Of a stretch of 54,138 bases of DNA, positions 7,404 through 15,238 are shown piece by piece (positions within the stretch are counted from its first letter, which is position 1; each line of letters opens with the position of its first letter). Where the stretch lies: positions 1 to 54,138 of the forward strand of contig CABUUK010000005.1 of assembly GCA_902494765.1 (NCBI GenBank), in the 5' to 3' direction. Both the position numbers and the translations under genes were made by a program. The notes under the pieces were generated by a model. That model saw only the letters and a list, made by a program, of their open reading frames with translations, did not search any database and was not told the origin of the DNA. The DNA is from an uncultured Collinsella sp. Lineage in GTDB: Bacteria > Actinomycetota > Coriobacteriia > Coriobacteriales > Coriobacteriaceae.

Positions 7404-8723
7404 CTAACAAACCTGGGTTTTGCCGATCATGATGTTGAGGATCTCGACGTCGGTGTCCTTCATGCCCACGCGGCCCACGTAGCCCATGCTGGCGATTGTC
7501 TGCTCAACGGTATCCTGGATCAGGCCCTCGCCGGCGCGGAAGCCGCGACCCTGCATAGCCATATCGTGGCCCAGAATCGCCGCATCAACGGCAGCCGAGA
7601 TCTTGGCGGCACAGCTCGCCTTGGCGCCGTCGCACACGATGCCGCCCACATTACCGAGCGTATTCGAGACCGTCGCGCCAATCTGTTCGCGCGTGCCACC
7701 GCACAGCCAGGTAATCGCAGCGCCGGCGCCGCACGCAGCGCAAATAGCACCGCAAAACGCCGAGAGCGCACCAATATAGCTCTTGATATGCACGGCGATA
7801 AGATCGGACAGCATCACGGCGCGCACCAGGCGATCGTGGTCGCAACGCAGGTACTCGGCATACTCCATGACGGGCAATGCGCAGGTAATGCCCTGATTGC
7901 CCGAGCCGCACACAATGGCGACCGGCAGCGCGCAGCCGTTCATGCGAGCGTCGGATCCGGCGGCCGCACGGGCACGGGCACGGCAGGCGACGTCATCGGC
8001 ACGAGCGCCCAGCAGCGTACGACCCACCTCGGCGCCCCAAGCGTGCGCAAGGCCCTCGGCACTGATTGCGCCATTCAGCTCAATCTGGCGCTCAACAGCA
8101 GCGCGGGCGTCCTCAATGTCACCGTCCTCGATAAAGTCGATGATGGTCTCGATCGACATGGGCGTGTCGACGTTATCTGCCGCCCGCTCGGCCACGACGC
8201 GCTCGGCGCAGGCGGCACACTCCCCCGCCGACTTGCCGCACACCGGAATACCGTCGAGCGTATGGCACGTGACATTAGTGTGGTGGTCGGTAATCTCGAC
8301 GACCGCGGTATGGCCTCCGGCCGTGGCAGTCACCTTGATGTAGAGGTTGGGCACACCCTCGACAAGCGAAACATCGCAGTAGCCGGCGTCGGCGAGGAGC
8401 TCGGTCACGCGAGCACGATCTTTATCGTCAACGCTCTCGAGCACCTCGAGAGCGCTCTTAGCGTCGCCGCCCACGGCACCCAGCACGGCCGCGGCTTCAA
8501 TACCGTGCATACCCCCCGAGTTGGGCACGGTCACGCTCTTAACGTTCTTGATGATGTTGCCCGAGCAGGCAACATCCATATGATCGGGTTCGCAACCGAG
8601 CGTCTGGCTCGCCAGCGCTGCTGCATAGGCAACGGCAATGGGCTCGGTACAGCCGAGCGCGCAGACAAGCTCGCGGTTCAAAACATCGCAAAACGCGGCA
8701 TCACGGATGGAATCGGTAGGCAT
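7404..8723 (-). CDS. cyuA: L-cysteine desulfidase family protein (CyuA/YhaM, UPF0597)
   Basis: 439 residues, full length for the UPF0597 family. Members studied in archaea and enterobacteria are Fe-S enzymes that split L-cysteine into pyruvate, ammonia and sulfide; they resemble the beta-type serine dehydratases. Conserved cysteines are visible: C25 in GCTEP, C53 in CSGN, C272 in CGSGNQG, the C324/C328/C331 cluster, and C364. Which of them bind the cluster cannot be told from sequence alone. The start at 8723 has AGGAG upstream. A hairpin covers the stop codon but lacks a T run. Confidence 0.83.
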   Translation of the reverse strand: MPTDSIRDAAFCDVLNRELVCALGCTEPIAVAYAAALASQTLGCEPDHMDVACSGNIIKNVKSVTVPNSGGMHGIEAAAVLGAVGGDAKSALEVLESVDDKDRARVTELLADAGYCDVSLVEGVPNLYIKVTATAGGHTAVVEITDHHTNVTCHTLDGIPVCGKSAGECAACAERVVAERAADNVDTPMSIETIIDFIEDGDIEDARAAVERQIELNGAISAEGLAHAWGAEVGRTLLGARADDVACRARARAAAGSDARMNGCALPVAIVCGSGNQGITCALPVMEYAEYLRCDHDRLVRAVMLSDLIAVHIKSYIGALSAFCGAICAACGAGAAITWLCGGTREQIGATVSNTLGNVGGIVCDGAKASCAAKISAAVDAAILGHDMAMQGRGFRAGEGLIQDTVEQTIASMGYVGRVGMKDTDVEILNIMIGKTQVC

Positions 8724-8778
8724 AGGTATCTCCTGCTTGCATAACGGGCTGGGCTCTCAAGAATGGTTAGTTCCTTTA

Positions 8779-8798
8779 TTTGATAACAATGCATCAAA
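8779..8798. promoter_or_regulatory. Inverted repeat in the cyuA-rpiB divergent region, possible operator
   Basis: TTTGAT and ATCAAA are separated by 8 nt, about 55 nt upstream of cyuA and near where its promoter should lie. Cysteine-desulfidase genes are often controlled by a dedicated regulator, but no such regulator gene is nearby, so this is position-based only. Confidence 0.3.
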
Positions 8799-8887
8799 AA
8801 CCGCAACCATGGTTCCGGCGGACGGCGCTCGAGCACAAATTGGTGGCATTATTCATGAGAAGCCGGTCTTGTTGCATGCTAAAGCGT

Positions 8888-8915
8888 TTGACCAAAAAAC
8901 GCCCGAGCGTTTAAG
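8888..8915 (+). promoter_or_regulatory. Candidate rpiB promoter
   Basis: TTGACC (8888-8893) and TTTAAG (8910-8915) are spaced by 16 nt, about 80 nt before the rpiB start. The -35 is strong and the -10 is four of six. Confidence 0.5.
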
Positions 8916-8994
8916 CAAAAGTCGCGCTATCATGCAGTCGAACGCGGTAAACACCTTTAGCATTTGCGCCGCACAGACCAGAGAGGAACCACTC

Positions 8995-9462
8995 ATGAAG
9001 ATCGGTATCGGTAACGACCACGCCGCCGTCGAGCTCAAGAACATCATTTCCGAGCACCTGAAGGAGCGCGGCTGCGAGGTCGTGAACTTTGGCACCGACA
9101 CCTCCGAGAGCTTTGACTACCCCATCGCCGGCTACAAGGTGGGTAAGGCCGTTGCCAACGGCGACGTCGACCTGGGCATCCTCATCTGTGGCACCGGTGT
9201 CGGGATTAGCCTGGCTGCCAACAAGGTCGAGGGCGTACGCGCCGTTGTGTGCTCCGAGCCCTTCAGCGCCAAGCTCTCCCGCATGCACAACAATACCAAC
9301 GTGCTCGCCTTTGGCGCCCGCGTCGTGGGCTCCGAACTCGCCAAGATGATTGTCGACGAGTGGCTCGACGCCGAGTTTGAGGGTGGTCGTCACGAGCGTC
9401 GCGTTAACCTCCTCAACGAGATCGATCACACGCGCGGCCTTAAGATCGTCGACGAAGCCTAA
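8995..9462 (+). CDS. rpiB: Ribose-5-phosphate isomerase B
   Basis: 155 residues. The RpiB/LacAB fold is clear: GNDHA near the N-terminus (D8, H9), the catalytic cysteine in CGTGVGIS (C65), and RMHNN (H98). It interconverts ribulose-5-phosphate and ribose-5-phosphate in the pentose phosphate pathway. The start at 8995 is preceded by GAGAGGAA. It has its own promoter candidate and its own strong terminator, and faces ndk. Confidence 0.93.
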   Translation: MKIGIGNDHAAVELKNIISEHLKERGCEVVNFGTDTSESFDYPIAGYKVGKAVANGDVDLGILICGTGVGISLAANKVEGVRAVVCSEPFSAKLSRMHNNTNVLAFGARVVGSELAKMIVDEWLDAEFEGGRHERRVNLLNEIDHTRGLKIVDEA

Positions 9463-9489
9463 ACTATTCAGTGCCACAAGCTAACAGCA

Positions 9490-9524
9490 GGGGCCCGCTC
9501 GGAACACATGTCCGAGCGGGCCCC
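9490..9524 (+). terminator. Intrinsic terminator of rpiB
   Basis: A perfect 14-bp stem (GGGGCCCGCTCGGA and its complement, 7-nt loop) lies 27 nt after the rpiB stop. It is followed by TTCATAGATTTT. Confidence 0.85.
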
Positions 9525-9545
9525 TTCATAGATTTTGGAATAAAA

Positions 9546-9575
9546 GGGCGCCGCGGATGGAGTTCCGCGGCGCCC
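9546..9575 (-). terminator. Intrinsic terminator of ndk
   Basis: A perfect 11-bp stem (GGGCGCCGCGG with CCGCGGCGCCC) is followed on the minus strand by TTTTATT, 38 nt after the ndk stop. Confidence 0.9.
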
Positions 9576-9613
9576 AAGCCACACGCTAACAGCTTTAAGG
9601 AGTCAAAGCTGGT

Positions 9614-10018
9614 TTAGCCAAAGAAGCGCTTGATCTCAATCTCGGCGTTCTCCAGGCAGTCGGAGCCGTGGATCACGTTGGCGTTGACATCGACGGCAAA
9701 GTCGCCGCGGATGGTACCAGGAGCAGCCTCAAGCGGGTTGGTAGCGCCCATGAGGGTGCGCATCTTAGCAACAGCGGAGAGACCGGAAACGACCATCTTG
9801 ACGACCGGACCGCTCGTCATAAAGTCGCAGAGACCGCCAAAGAAGGGCTTGTCGGCCAGATGGGCGTAGTGCTCCTCGACGGTAGCGCGCTCGAGCGTGG
9901 TCATCTCCATGCGCTCGATGACAAGGCCGCTGCGCTCAATGCGAGCAACGATCTCGCCGATCTTGCGGTCGCGCACGGCGTCGGGCTTAATCATGATGAA
10001 GGTCTTCTCGATAGCCAT
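9614..10018 (-). CDS. ndk: Nucleoside diphosphate kinase
   Basis: 134 residues, normal length. IMIKPDAV opens the fold, and the phospho-histidine is H117 in NVIHGSD. It balances NTP and dNTP pools by transferring the terminal phosphate through that histidine. The start at 10018 follows GAAAGG. It is transcribed alone, with a long upstream region and its own terminator. Confidence 0.95.
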   Translation of the reverse strand: MAIEKTFIMIKPDAVRDRKIGEIVARIERSGLVIERMEMTTLERATVEEHYAHLADKPFFGGLCDFMTSGPVVKMVVSGLSAVAKMRTLMGATNPLEAAPGTIRGDFAVDVNANVIHGSDCLENAEIEIKRFFG

Positions 10019-10276
10019 AAAAGTAGCCTTTCAAGTAGGTTCGCGCGTGCCCAAGTCCCATTCCGGCACCCGCCTGGACTGCATCGTAACAGAGTTTTAG
10101 CTGCAGTTAAACAAAAGCTGTTTATTGAAACGTTGCAATTTATTAAAGCGCTCCATATGTGTCACTTCTGTTTCGAAGCCCGATTAGAGTACCATCCGAC
10201 CGCCCATCAACCGCATCGAACAGAGCAGGCGGTCGGTTGCCGCCCGCGAACGTAACCCCTTCACAACCTGCCCAAA

Positions 10277-10301
10277 GGTCCTACAGAAGTTCTCGACAAG
10301 C
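10277..10301. repeat. 25-nt motif shared with the rpsA leader, copy 2
   Basis: It reads GGTCCTACAGAAG, four variable bases, then CGACAAGC; 20 of 25 positions match 6179-6203. It lies between the argH terminator and ndk, about 260 nt upstream of ndk. Confidence 0.55.
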
Positions 10302-10322
10302 CCCTCCCCCATAGCAACAAAA

Positions 10323-10352
10323 TACGGGCGCCCACATCAGCAGGCGCCCGTA
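10323..10352 (-). terminator. Intrinsic terminator of argH
   Basis: A 10-bp stem (TACGGGCGCC with GGCGCCCGTA) is followed by TTTTG on the minus strand, 51 nt after the argH stop. Confidence 0.85.
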
Positions 10353-10402
10353 AAGTGAAAACGATTTATCAATAAATGGCCAAAACGGCTTCAGCCAAAT
10401 CC

Positions 10403-11833
10403 CTACTTTACCCCGTGGCCCATCTCGACGACCTTAGTCAGTGACCCAACCACACCCTCGTCAGCCACGAGCTGTGCCTCGGCGCGATCAAGCTGCACGG
10501 CAACGGCGGCAGGGGCGGTGCCGCCCTCGGTCGTGCGCGCGGCGACAATCGACGGGATGTCGAGCGCCTCGGTAATGTCGCGCTCAAAGAGCGGACTTGC
10601 CTCCTGGAACACCTCAAACGGCAGGTCCTCAAGATTGCAGCCGCGCTTCTCGCACATCAGGACCAGATGGCCCACCACGGCATGTGCCTCGCGGAACGGC
10701 AGGCCACGCTTGGCCAGGTAATCGGCAACATCGGTGGCGGCAAGGTGCCCCACGCCGCACTCGCGCGCCATGGCATCCTCGTTGACGGTCCAAGTCGAAA
10801 TCATTCCGGCCATAACGGACAGGCACTGCATGAGCGTATGGGCGGTATCGAGCGCGCCCTCCTTGTCCTCCTGCAAGTCCTTGTTATAAGCAAGCGGCAG
10901 GCCCTTCATGGTTACCAGCAGCTGCACCAGGTTGCCGTACACGCGACCGCTCTTGCCGCGGATAAGCTCGGCAAAGTCGGGGTTCTTCTTCTGCGGCATG
11001 ATAGACGAGCCGGTGGAGTAGGAGTCTGAAAGCGTGATAAAGCCAAATTCGGAGCTCGACCACAGCACGATCTCCTCGGAAAGACGCGACAGGTGCATCG
11101 CCATGACGGATCCGGCGTAATGCAGATCGAGCAGGAAATCACGGTCGGAAACCGCATCGAGCGAGTTGGGAATCACGCCCGCAAAGCCAAGTTCAGCAGC
11201 CGTCATCTGGCGATCGAGCGGATAGCTCGTACCGGCAAGCGCGGCAGCACCCAGCGGGCAGTTGTCGGCGGCATCAAAGGCGGCCTTCAGGCGCGTAAAG
11301 TCGCGCGCGAACATCCAGGAATACGCCAGCAGATGATGCGAGAGCAGCACGGGCTGAGCGTGCTGCATATGCGTGTAGCCCGGCAGAATCACCTTGTCGT
11401 ACTTCTTGGCCGCATCCACCAGCACATGGCGCAGCTCAAGATTGGCCTCCATGAGCTCCTTGGCCAGCGCCTTGACGCCCAGGCGCGTATCGGTCGCCAC
11501 CTGGTCGTTGCGCGAACGCCCAGTATGCAAGCGCTTGCCAGCCTCGCCGATGCGACGCGTCAGCTCGCTCTCGATGGACATATGAATGTCCTCATCGTTG
11601 ATATCGAAGGTGAAGTTGCCGGCATCGATATCCTGTTCGATTCCGGTAAGGCCCTTGGCAATCGCCTGCTCGTCCTCGGCACTGATGATGCCCTGGGCGG
11701 ACAACATCTTGGCATGCGCCTTAGAGCCGGCGATATCCTGCTTATAGAGATGTTTGTCGACCGGCAGCGACGCGCCAAACTCCTGCGTGACCTCGGCCAC
11801 GCCCGCCTCAAAACGACCGCCCCAAAGAGCCAT
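10403..11833 (-). CDS. argH: Argininosuccinate lyase
   Basis: 476 residues. The fumarase/aspartase superfamily signature SSIMPQKKNPD is present, as are the N-terminal LWGGRF and HTGRSRNDQVATD segments. It splits argininosuccinate into arginine and fumarate, the last step of arginine synthesis. The start at 11833 is preceded by AAAGGAG. An in-frame upstream ATG would add an unrelated 25 residues. It lies downstream of argG on the same strand, with a small unknown gene and a hairpin between, so argG and argH are probably not one simple transcript. Confidence 0.95.
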   Translation of the reverse strand: MALWGGRFEAGVAEVTQEFGASLPVDKHLYKQDIAGSKAHAKMLSAQGIISAEDEQAIAKGLTGIEQDIDAGNFTFDINDEDIHMSIESELTRRIGEAGKRLHTGRSRNDQVATDTRLGVKALAKELMEANLELRHVLVDAAKKYDKVILPGYTHMQHAQPVLLSHHLLAYSWMFARDFTRLKAAFDAADNCPLGAAALAGTSYPLDRQMTAAELGFAGVIPNSLDAVSDRDFLLDLHYAGSVMAMHLSRLSEEIVLWSSSEFGFITLSDSYSTGSSIMPQKKNPDFAELIRGKSGRVYGNLVQLLVTMKGLPLAYNKDLQEDKEGALDTAHTLMQCLSVMAGMISTWTVNEDAMARECGVGHLAATDVADYLAKRGLPFREAHAVVGHLVLMCEKRGCNLEDLPFEVFQEASPLFERDITEALDIPSIVAARTTEGGTAPAAVAVQLDRAEAQLVADEGVVGSLTKVVEMGHGVK

Positions 11834-11951
11834 GGAACCGTCTCCTTTCTCCAAATACCAAAACAAGCGTCCAAAGCAATGTGCCCTGTCGCTAAAGCGA
11901 TTTATCAACCGCTAGTTTTACACACTCCCTGCCGCGCGCGGGGCCATGTGG

Positions 11952-12122
11952 CTAATTTGCAAAGAAGTGACGCACCATGCACTTGGCGCCCAACGTCTCC
12001 CTCCGGATGTTGCCCTGCGAACCATCGATCCAGGCCTTCAGGCTCATAGGAACGTCCTCGACCCTTACAGCATCGAACTCGGGCGCGAGGGCAAGCAAAG
12101 CATGCGCGATAGCATTGAACAT
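11952..12122 (-). CDS. Small protein of unknown function between argG and argH
   Basis: 56 residues, starting MFNAIAHALLALAPEFDAV and ending VRHFFAN. I do not recognise it. Support for a real gene: GAGGAG lies 8 nt before the ATG, the frame runs cleanly to a stop, a -10-like TATATA lies just upstream, and the codons resemble those of neighbouring genes. It begins with a short hydrophobic helix and then becomes mixed polar; no signal peptide is evident. It follows a strong hairpin after argG, so it may have its own promoter and be the first gene of the argH transcript. A longer frame overlaps it on the same strand but lacks a ribosome-binding site. Confidence 0.5.
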   Translation of the reverse strand: MFNAIAHALLALAPEFDAVRVEDVPMSLKAWIDGSQGNIRRETLGAKCMVRHFFAN

Positions 12123-12172
12123 AATGGATACTCCTCATATATATAGGCACAGAGCCGCCAAATTGATAGAAG

Positions 12173-12202
12173 GAGCCCCGCCGGACAACCCCGGCGGGGC
12201 TC
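12173..12202 (-). terminator. Hairpin between argG and the small gene, probable terminator
   Basis: A perfect 12-bp stem (GAGCCCCGCCGG with CCGGCGGGGCTC, 6-nt loop). The following minus-strand sequence is CTTCTATCAATTT, only moderately T-rich. It lies 153 nt after the argG stop. Confidence 0.6.
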
Positions 12203-12355
12203 GGACTCAGCCGCAGACGCGGCATCATATATGCGGGCGGAACGTAGGGGCCACCGATGTTAAGAAGTGTCAGCAAGCATAACGAAAGGTAGGGACCCCG
12301 TGCGCCCGTTATGTATCACGCGGATGGGCCGCGCGGATACCAAGGGAAGGAGGCG

Positions 12356-13582
12356 CTAGGCCTGGGCGGCAGCAGAGCTGGGGCCCTGGACCTTTGCCCA
12401 CGTCTTGAGCGACAGCGTATCAATCTCGATAAAGCCGGCGCTGGCCTTCTCGTCAAACGTGGTGTCGCGATCGTAGGTAGCCAGACCGTAGTCGTAGAGG
12501 CTGAAGGGACTCTTGCGGCCGACGACATGGCAGTTACCCTTAAAGAACTTCAGGCGGACGGTGCCGGTAACGAACTTCTGGGTATCGGCCATAAAGGCAT
12601 CGAGCGCGTTTTTGAGCGGGCTGTACCACTGGCCGTTGTACACGGCGGTGGCCCAATCCTGCTCGAGCTTGATCTTGGTCTTGAGCAGGTCGCCCTCGAC
12701 GCAGATGTCCTCGAGCGCCTTGTGGGCGGTGATGAGCGTCAGTGCGCCGGGAACCTCGTAGCACTCGCGGCTCTTGAGGCCCACCAGACGATCCTCGACC
12801 AGATCGAGGCGGCCAAAGCCGTTATCGCCGGAGATCTTGTTGAGGGCAATGACGATCTCGGAGAGCTTCATCTTCTTGCCGTCGACGGCGACGGGCTTGC
12901 CGGCCTCAAACTCAATCTCGGTATACGTAGGGGTGTCGGGCGTGTCCTCAGGATTCTTGGTCATAACCCAAGCGTCATCGAGCGGCTCGTTCCAGGGATC
13001 CTCCAGGTGACCGCACTCAATGGCACGACCCCACAGGTTGTCGTCGATGGAATAGGGGTTGTCGTTGGCACCCTCGGGAACCGGCACGTTGTGGGCGTGA
13101 GCATAGGCGACCTCGTCGGGACGGCACTTCAGGTCCCACTCGCGAACCGGGGCGATGACTTTGAGCTCGGGGTCGAGGGCCTTGACGGCAGCCTCAAAAC
13201 GAACCTGGTCGTTACCCTTGCCGGTGCAGCCGTGGGCGACGTAGGTCGCGCCAAACTCGTGGGCGACCTCAACAAGCTTCTTGGCAAGCAGCGGGCGAGA
13301 CAGGGCGGAGAGCAGCGGATACTTGTTCTCGTACATGGAGTTTGCGGCGATGGCCTTAGTCAGGAACTCATCGGAGAACTCGTCGCGCAGGTCGAGTACC
13401 TGGCAATCGAGAACGCCCAGGTCGAGCGCCTTCTGCTTCTTGGCATCCAGTCCGGTCTCTTCCTGGCCCACGTTGCCGCAGACGCAAACGACATCGAGAT
13501 TCTTCTCGTCCTGGAGCCACTTGACACATACGGATGTATCAAGACCACCGGAATATGCGAGAACGACTTTTTCCTTGCTCAT
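12356..13582 (-). CDS. argG: Argininosuccinate synthase
   Basis: 408 residues. The N-terminal ATP pyrophosphatase P-loop is AYSGGLDTS, followed by NKYPLLSALSRPLLAKKLVE and AHGCTGKGNDQVRFE, all typical of ArgG. It joins citrulline and aspartate using ATP to make argininosuccinate, the substrate of the ArgH encoded downstream. The start at 13582 follows GAAAGGAAA. No other arginine genes lie in the window. Confidence 0.95.
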   Translation of the reverse strand: MSKEKVVLAYSGGLDTSVCVKWLQDEKNLDVVCVCGNVGQEETGLDAKKQKALDLGVLDCQVLDLRDEFSDEFLTKAIAANSMYENKYPLLSALSRPLLAKKLVEVAHEFGATYVAHGCTGKGNDQVRFEAAVKALDPELKVIAPVREWDLKCRPDEVAYAHAHNVPVPEGANDNPYSIDDNLWGRAIECGHLEDPWNEPLDDAWVMTKNPEDTPDTPTYTEIEFEAGKPVAVDGKKMKLSEIVIALNKISGDNGFGRLDLVEDRLVGLKSRECYEVPGALTLITAHKALEDICVEGDLLKTKIKLEQDWATAVYNGQWYSPLKNALDAFMADTQKFVTGTVRLKFFKGNCHVVGRKSPFSLYDYGLATYDRDTTFDEKASAGFIEIDTLSLKTWAKVQGPSSAAAQA

Positions 13583-14136
13583 GGCTGTTTCCTTTCGCCC
13601 TTGGTAGCTAGTTAGAACATCGGTCAGTTGCAAGTCATTTCAAGGTCATATACCGTGCAATATCAGGTTAAATAGCAAAAATCAGCACATACATGCCCTA
13701 GAAACATGCAGCAATGTCGTGCTAAAACCCAACGACCTCAAAATGACTCTGTTGAGGCAATTCGCCCCATGCGGACAGAGACGATTGTTATCGTCGTCGG
13801 GAAATTGCGCGCTGGCGTCGGATGGCATTGTCTGCAGTGGTGATGATCGTTACGAACTGCATCTGCCTCTCCTTTCACCTATCGCCGGGCGCAATTCTAA
13901 TATCGTAAACGGTACCTTTTCCTCGGTAAGCGGTTGTTTTTCCGTCTCCGTTTTCGATGGTCGCTATATTACGCTAAAGTGCCCGCAGCACAAGCGACAA
14001 ATTCAAATTTCTGAAAAGTTTTTTCATTACTTTGTGAAGCGTGGTGCAAATACGCTCCGTTCCTGCGAAAATACGCCCGACTACGAATTGATGGTTATAA
14101 CGTCTGAAACAATCTCGAAACGAAAGGCTCGCTTTT
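13583..14136. other. 554-nt divergent region between argG and a HAD gene
   Basis: Holds the promoters of two divergent genes but no box pair I can call firmly. On the minus strand TATATG near 13655 could be the argG -10, and no clear ArgR box is visible. A plus-strand frame (13719-14177) is open, but has no ribosome-binding site, no family resemblance, and overlaps the HAD start, so I do not call it. The region is more AT-rich than its neighbours. Confidence 0.4.
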
Positions 14137-14964
14137 ATGCAAACTTACGAATCGGACGCCAATATCGGAAACATTAAGATTCTCGCCGTCGACATGGACA
14201 AGACGCTGCTGACCGACGAGCGCGTGCTGCCCCAGGGTCTTGATGAGCGCCTGGACAAGCTCGCCGACGCCGACATCGTATTCTGCCCCGCCAGCGGACG
14301 TCCCGCCCCCAAGCTCGAGGAGATGTTCGAGGGCGTCAAGAACCGCCTCGCCTTTTGTCCCGACAACGGAGCGTGCGTGATCTATCGCGGCAGCTATATC
14401 TATAAGAGCACTATTGACGTGGAGCTGTATCAGCAGGTCTTGAGCCGTGCCTCGGAGGATCCGCGCGCTGTCCCCGTCCTTTGCTGCTTCGACGAGTTCT
14501 ACGTGCTTGCCCGCGACCATCAATACCACGACGAGATCAGCGTCTACTACAACACAATCAACTACGTCGACAGCTTTGATGGCATTGATTTCGAGTCCAA
14601 CAAGATTTCGGTCTTCTTCCCCGGCTACGACGCCGAGCCCGCTTTCCGCGAGACCTATAGCCCCGAGTTCTCGGACAAGCTCTACGTCACCAACGCTGGG
14701 CGCGAGTGGATCGACTTTATGAACCTGGGCGTCGACAAGGGCGCCGGCGTCGCTCACCTGTGCGAGCACCTGGGCATCGATATCGCCGACGCCGCCGCCG
14801 TGGGCGATACGTACAACGACATCCCCATGCTGGAGCGCGTTGGTCACAGCTTTATCGTAGACAATGCCGAGGAGCACATGAACGCGCACGCCAAGTGGCG
14901 CATTCCGAGCAACAACGACGGGGGCGTACTGACGCTCATCGACGCCATCTTGGCGGCTCGTTAA
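14137..14964 (+). CDS. Cof-type HAD hydrolase
   Basis: 275 residues. Motif I is VDMDKTLL (D19, D21), motif II is ASGRP, and motif IV is GDTYNDIPML, which is the Cof/type IIB HAD pattern. The cap lies between motifs II and III. Such enzymes dephosphorylate sugar phosphates, flavin or PLP intermediates; the substrate here is unknown. GAAAGG lies 9 nt before the ATG. Downstream is a large inverted repeat and then a two-way terminator shared with polA. Confidence 0.87.
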   Translation: MQTYESDANIGNIKILAVDMDKTLLTDERVLPQGLDERLDKLADADIVFCPASGRPAPKLEEMFEGVKNRLAFCPDNGACVIYRGSYIYKSTIDVELYQQVLSRASEDPRAVPVLCCFDEFYVLARDHQYHDEISVYYNTINYVDSFDGIDFESNKISVFFPGYDAEPAFRETYSPEFSDKLYVTNAGREWIDFMNLGVDKGAGVAHLCEHLGIDIADAAAVGDTYNDIPMLERVGHSFIVDNAEEHMNAHAKWRIPSNNDGGVLTLIDAILAAR

Positions 14965-14975
14965 CGTGACTCGTC

Positions 14976-15105
14976 GGACCTAGCCGGGCGAGGCGGGTAA
15001 GTTTTTCGCTCGGTCAGGTCCTGGGCTCGCTCGAAGAGCACATTCAGTGCTCTTCGGCTCGTGCGGAATCTACGAAAAACTTACCCGCGTCGCCCGGCCA
15101 GGTCC
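14976..15105. repeat. Large inverted-repeat element with nested hairpin
   Basis: Arms 14976-15008 and 15073-15105 pair over 33 bp with only two mismatches. The 64-nt interior contains a perfect 10-bp hairpin (CGAAGAGCAC, loop ATTCA, GTGCTCTTCG). There is no T run after it, so it is not a simple terminator. It does not share core motifs with the 112-nt elements. Confidence 0.7.
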
Positions 15106-15172
15106 TAGGTTTACTTGCTTGCCGCCTAGATGGCGTCTTGGCGTCTAGATACTTGGCTGATTTTTTGGAATG

Positions 15173-15203
15173 AAGGGGCCTCCTTGTTGGCAGGAGGCCC
15201 CTT
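15173..15203. terminator. Terminator between the HAD gene and polA
   Basis: A perfect 11-bp stem (AAGGGGCCTCC with GGAGGCCCCTT). T-rich tracts follow on the plus side (CTGCTTTTGG), and the site lies 36 nt after the polA stop, so it may work for both converging genes. Confidence 0.75.
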
Positions 15204-15238
15204 CTGCTTTTGGTTACTTTGGGGTTGTTGATACGTCT

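Larger units (their letters stand above)
10019..10402. other. Long upstream region of ndk
   Basis: 384 nt without a supported gene. On the minus strand TTAACT and TACGAT (16-nt spacing, near 10110-10085) could be the ndk promoter. Further up lie a 9-bp inverted repeat (CCGACCGCC at 10196-10204 with GGCGGTCGG at 10228-10236), copy 2 of the 25-nt motif, and the argH terminator. Confidence 0.4.

Noticed and set aside
7377..7404. A perfect 12-bp hairpin (GTTACGCGGTTT with loop GGTA) touching the cyuA stop codon, considered as a terminator
   Set aside because: No T run follows on either strand, so I list it only as a hairpin of unknown role next to the 112-nt element.
11905..12276. A 123-codon minus-strand frame overlapping the small argG-argH intergenic gene
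   Set aside because: No ribosome-binding site at its start, it crosses a strong hairpin, and the overlapping 56-codon frame has a proper GAGGAG site.
13719..14177. A 152-codon plus-strand frame upstream of the Cof-type HAD gene
   Set aside because: No ribosome-binding site, overlaps the HAD start by 41 nt in another frame, and resembles no family I know.
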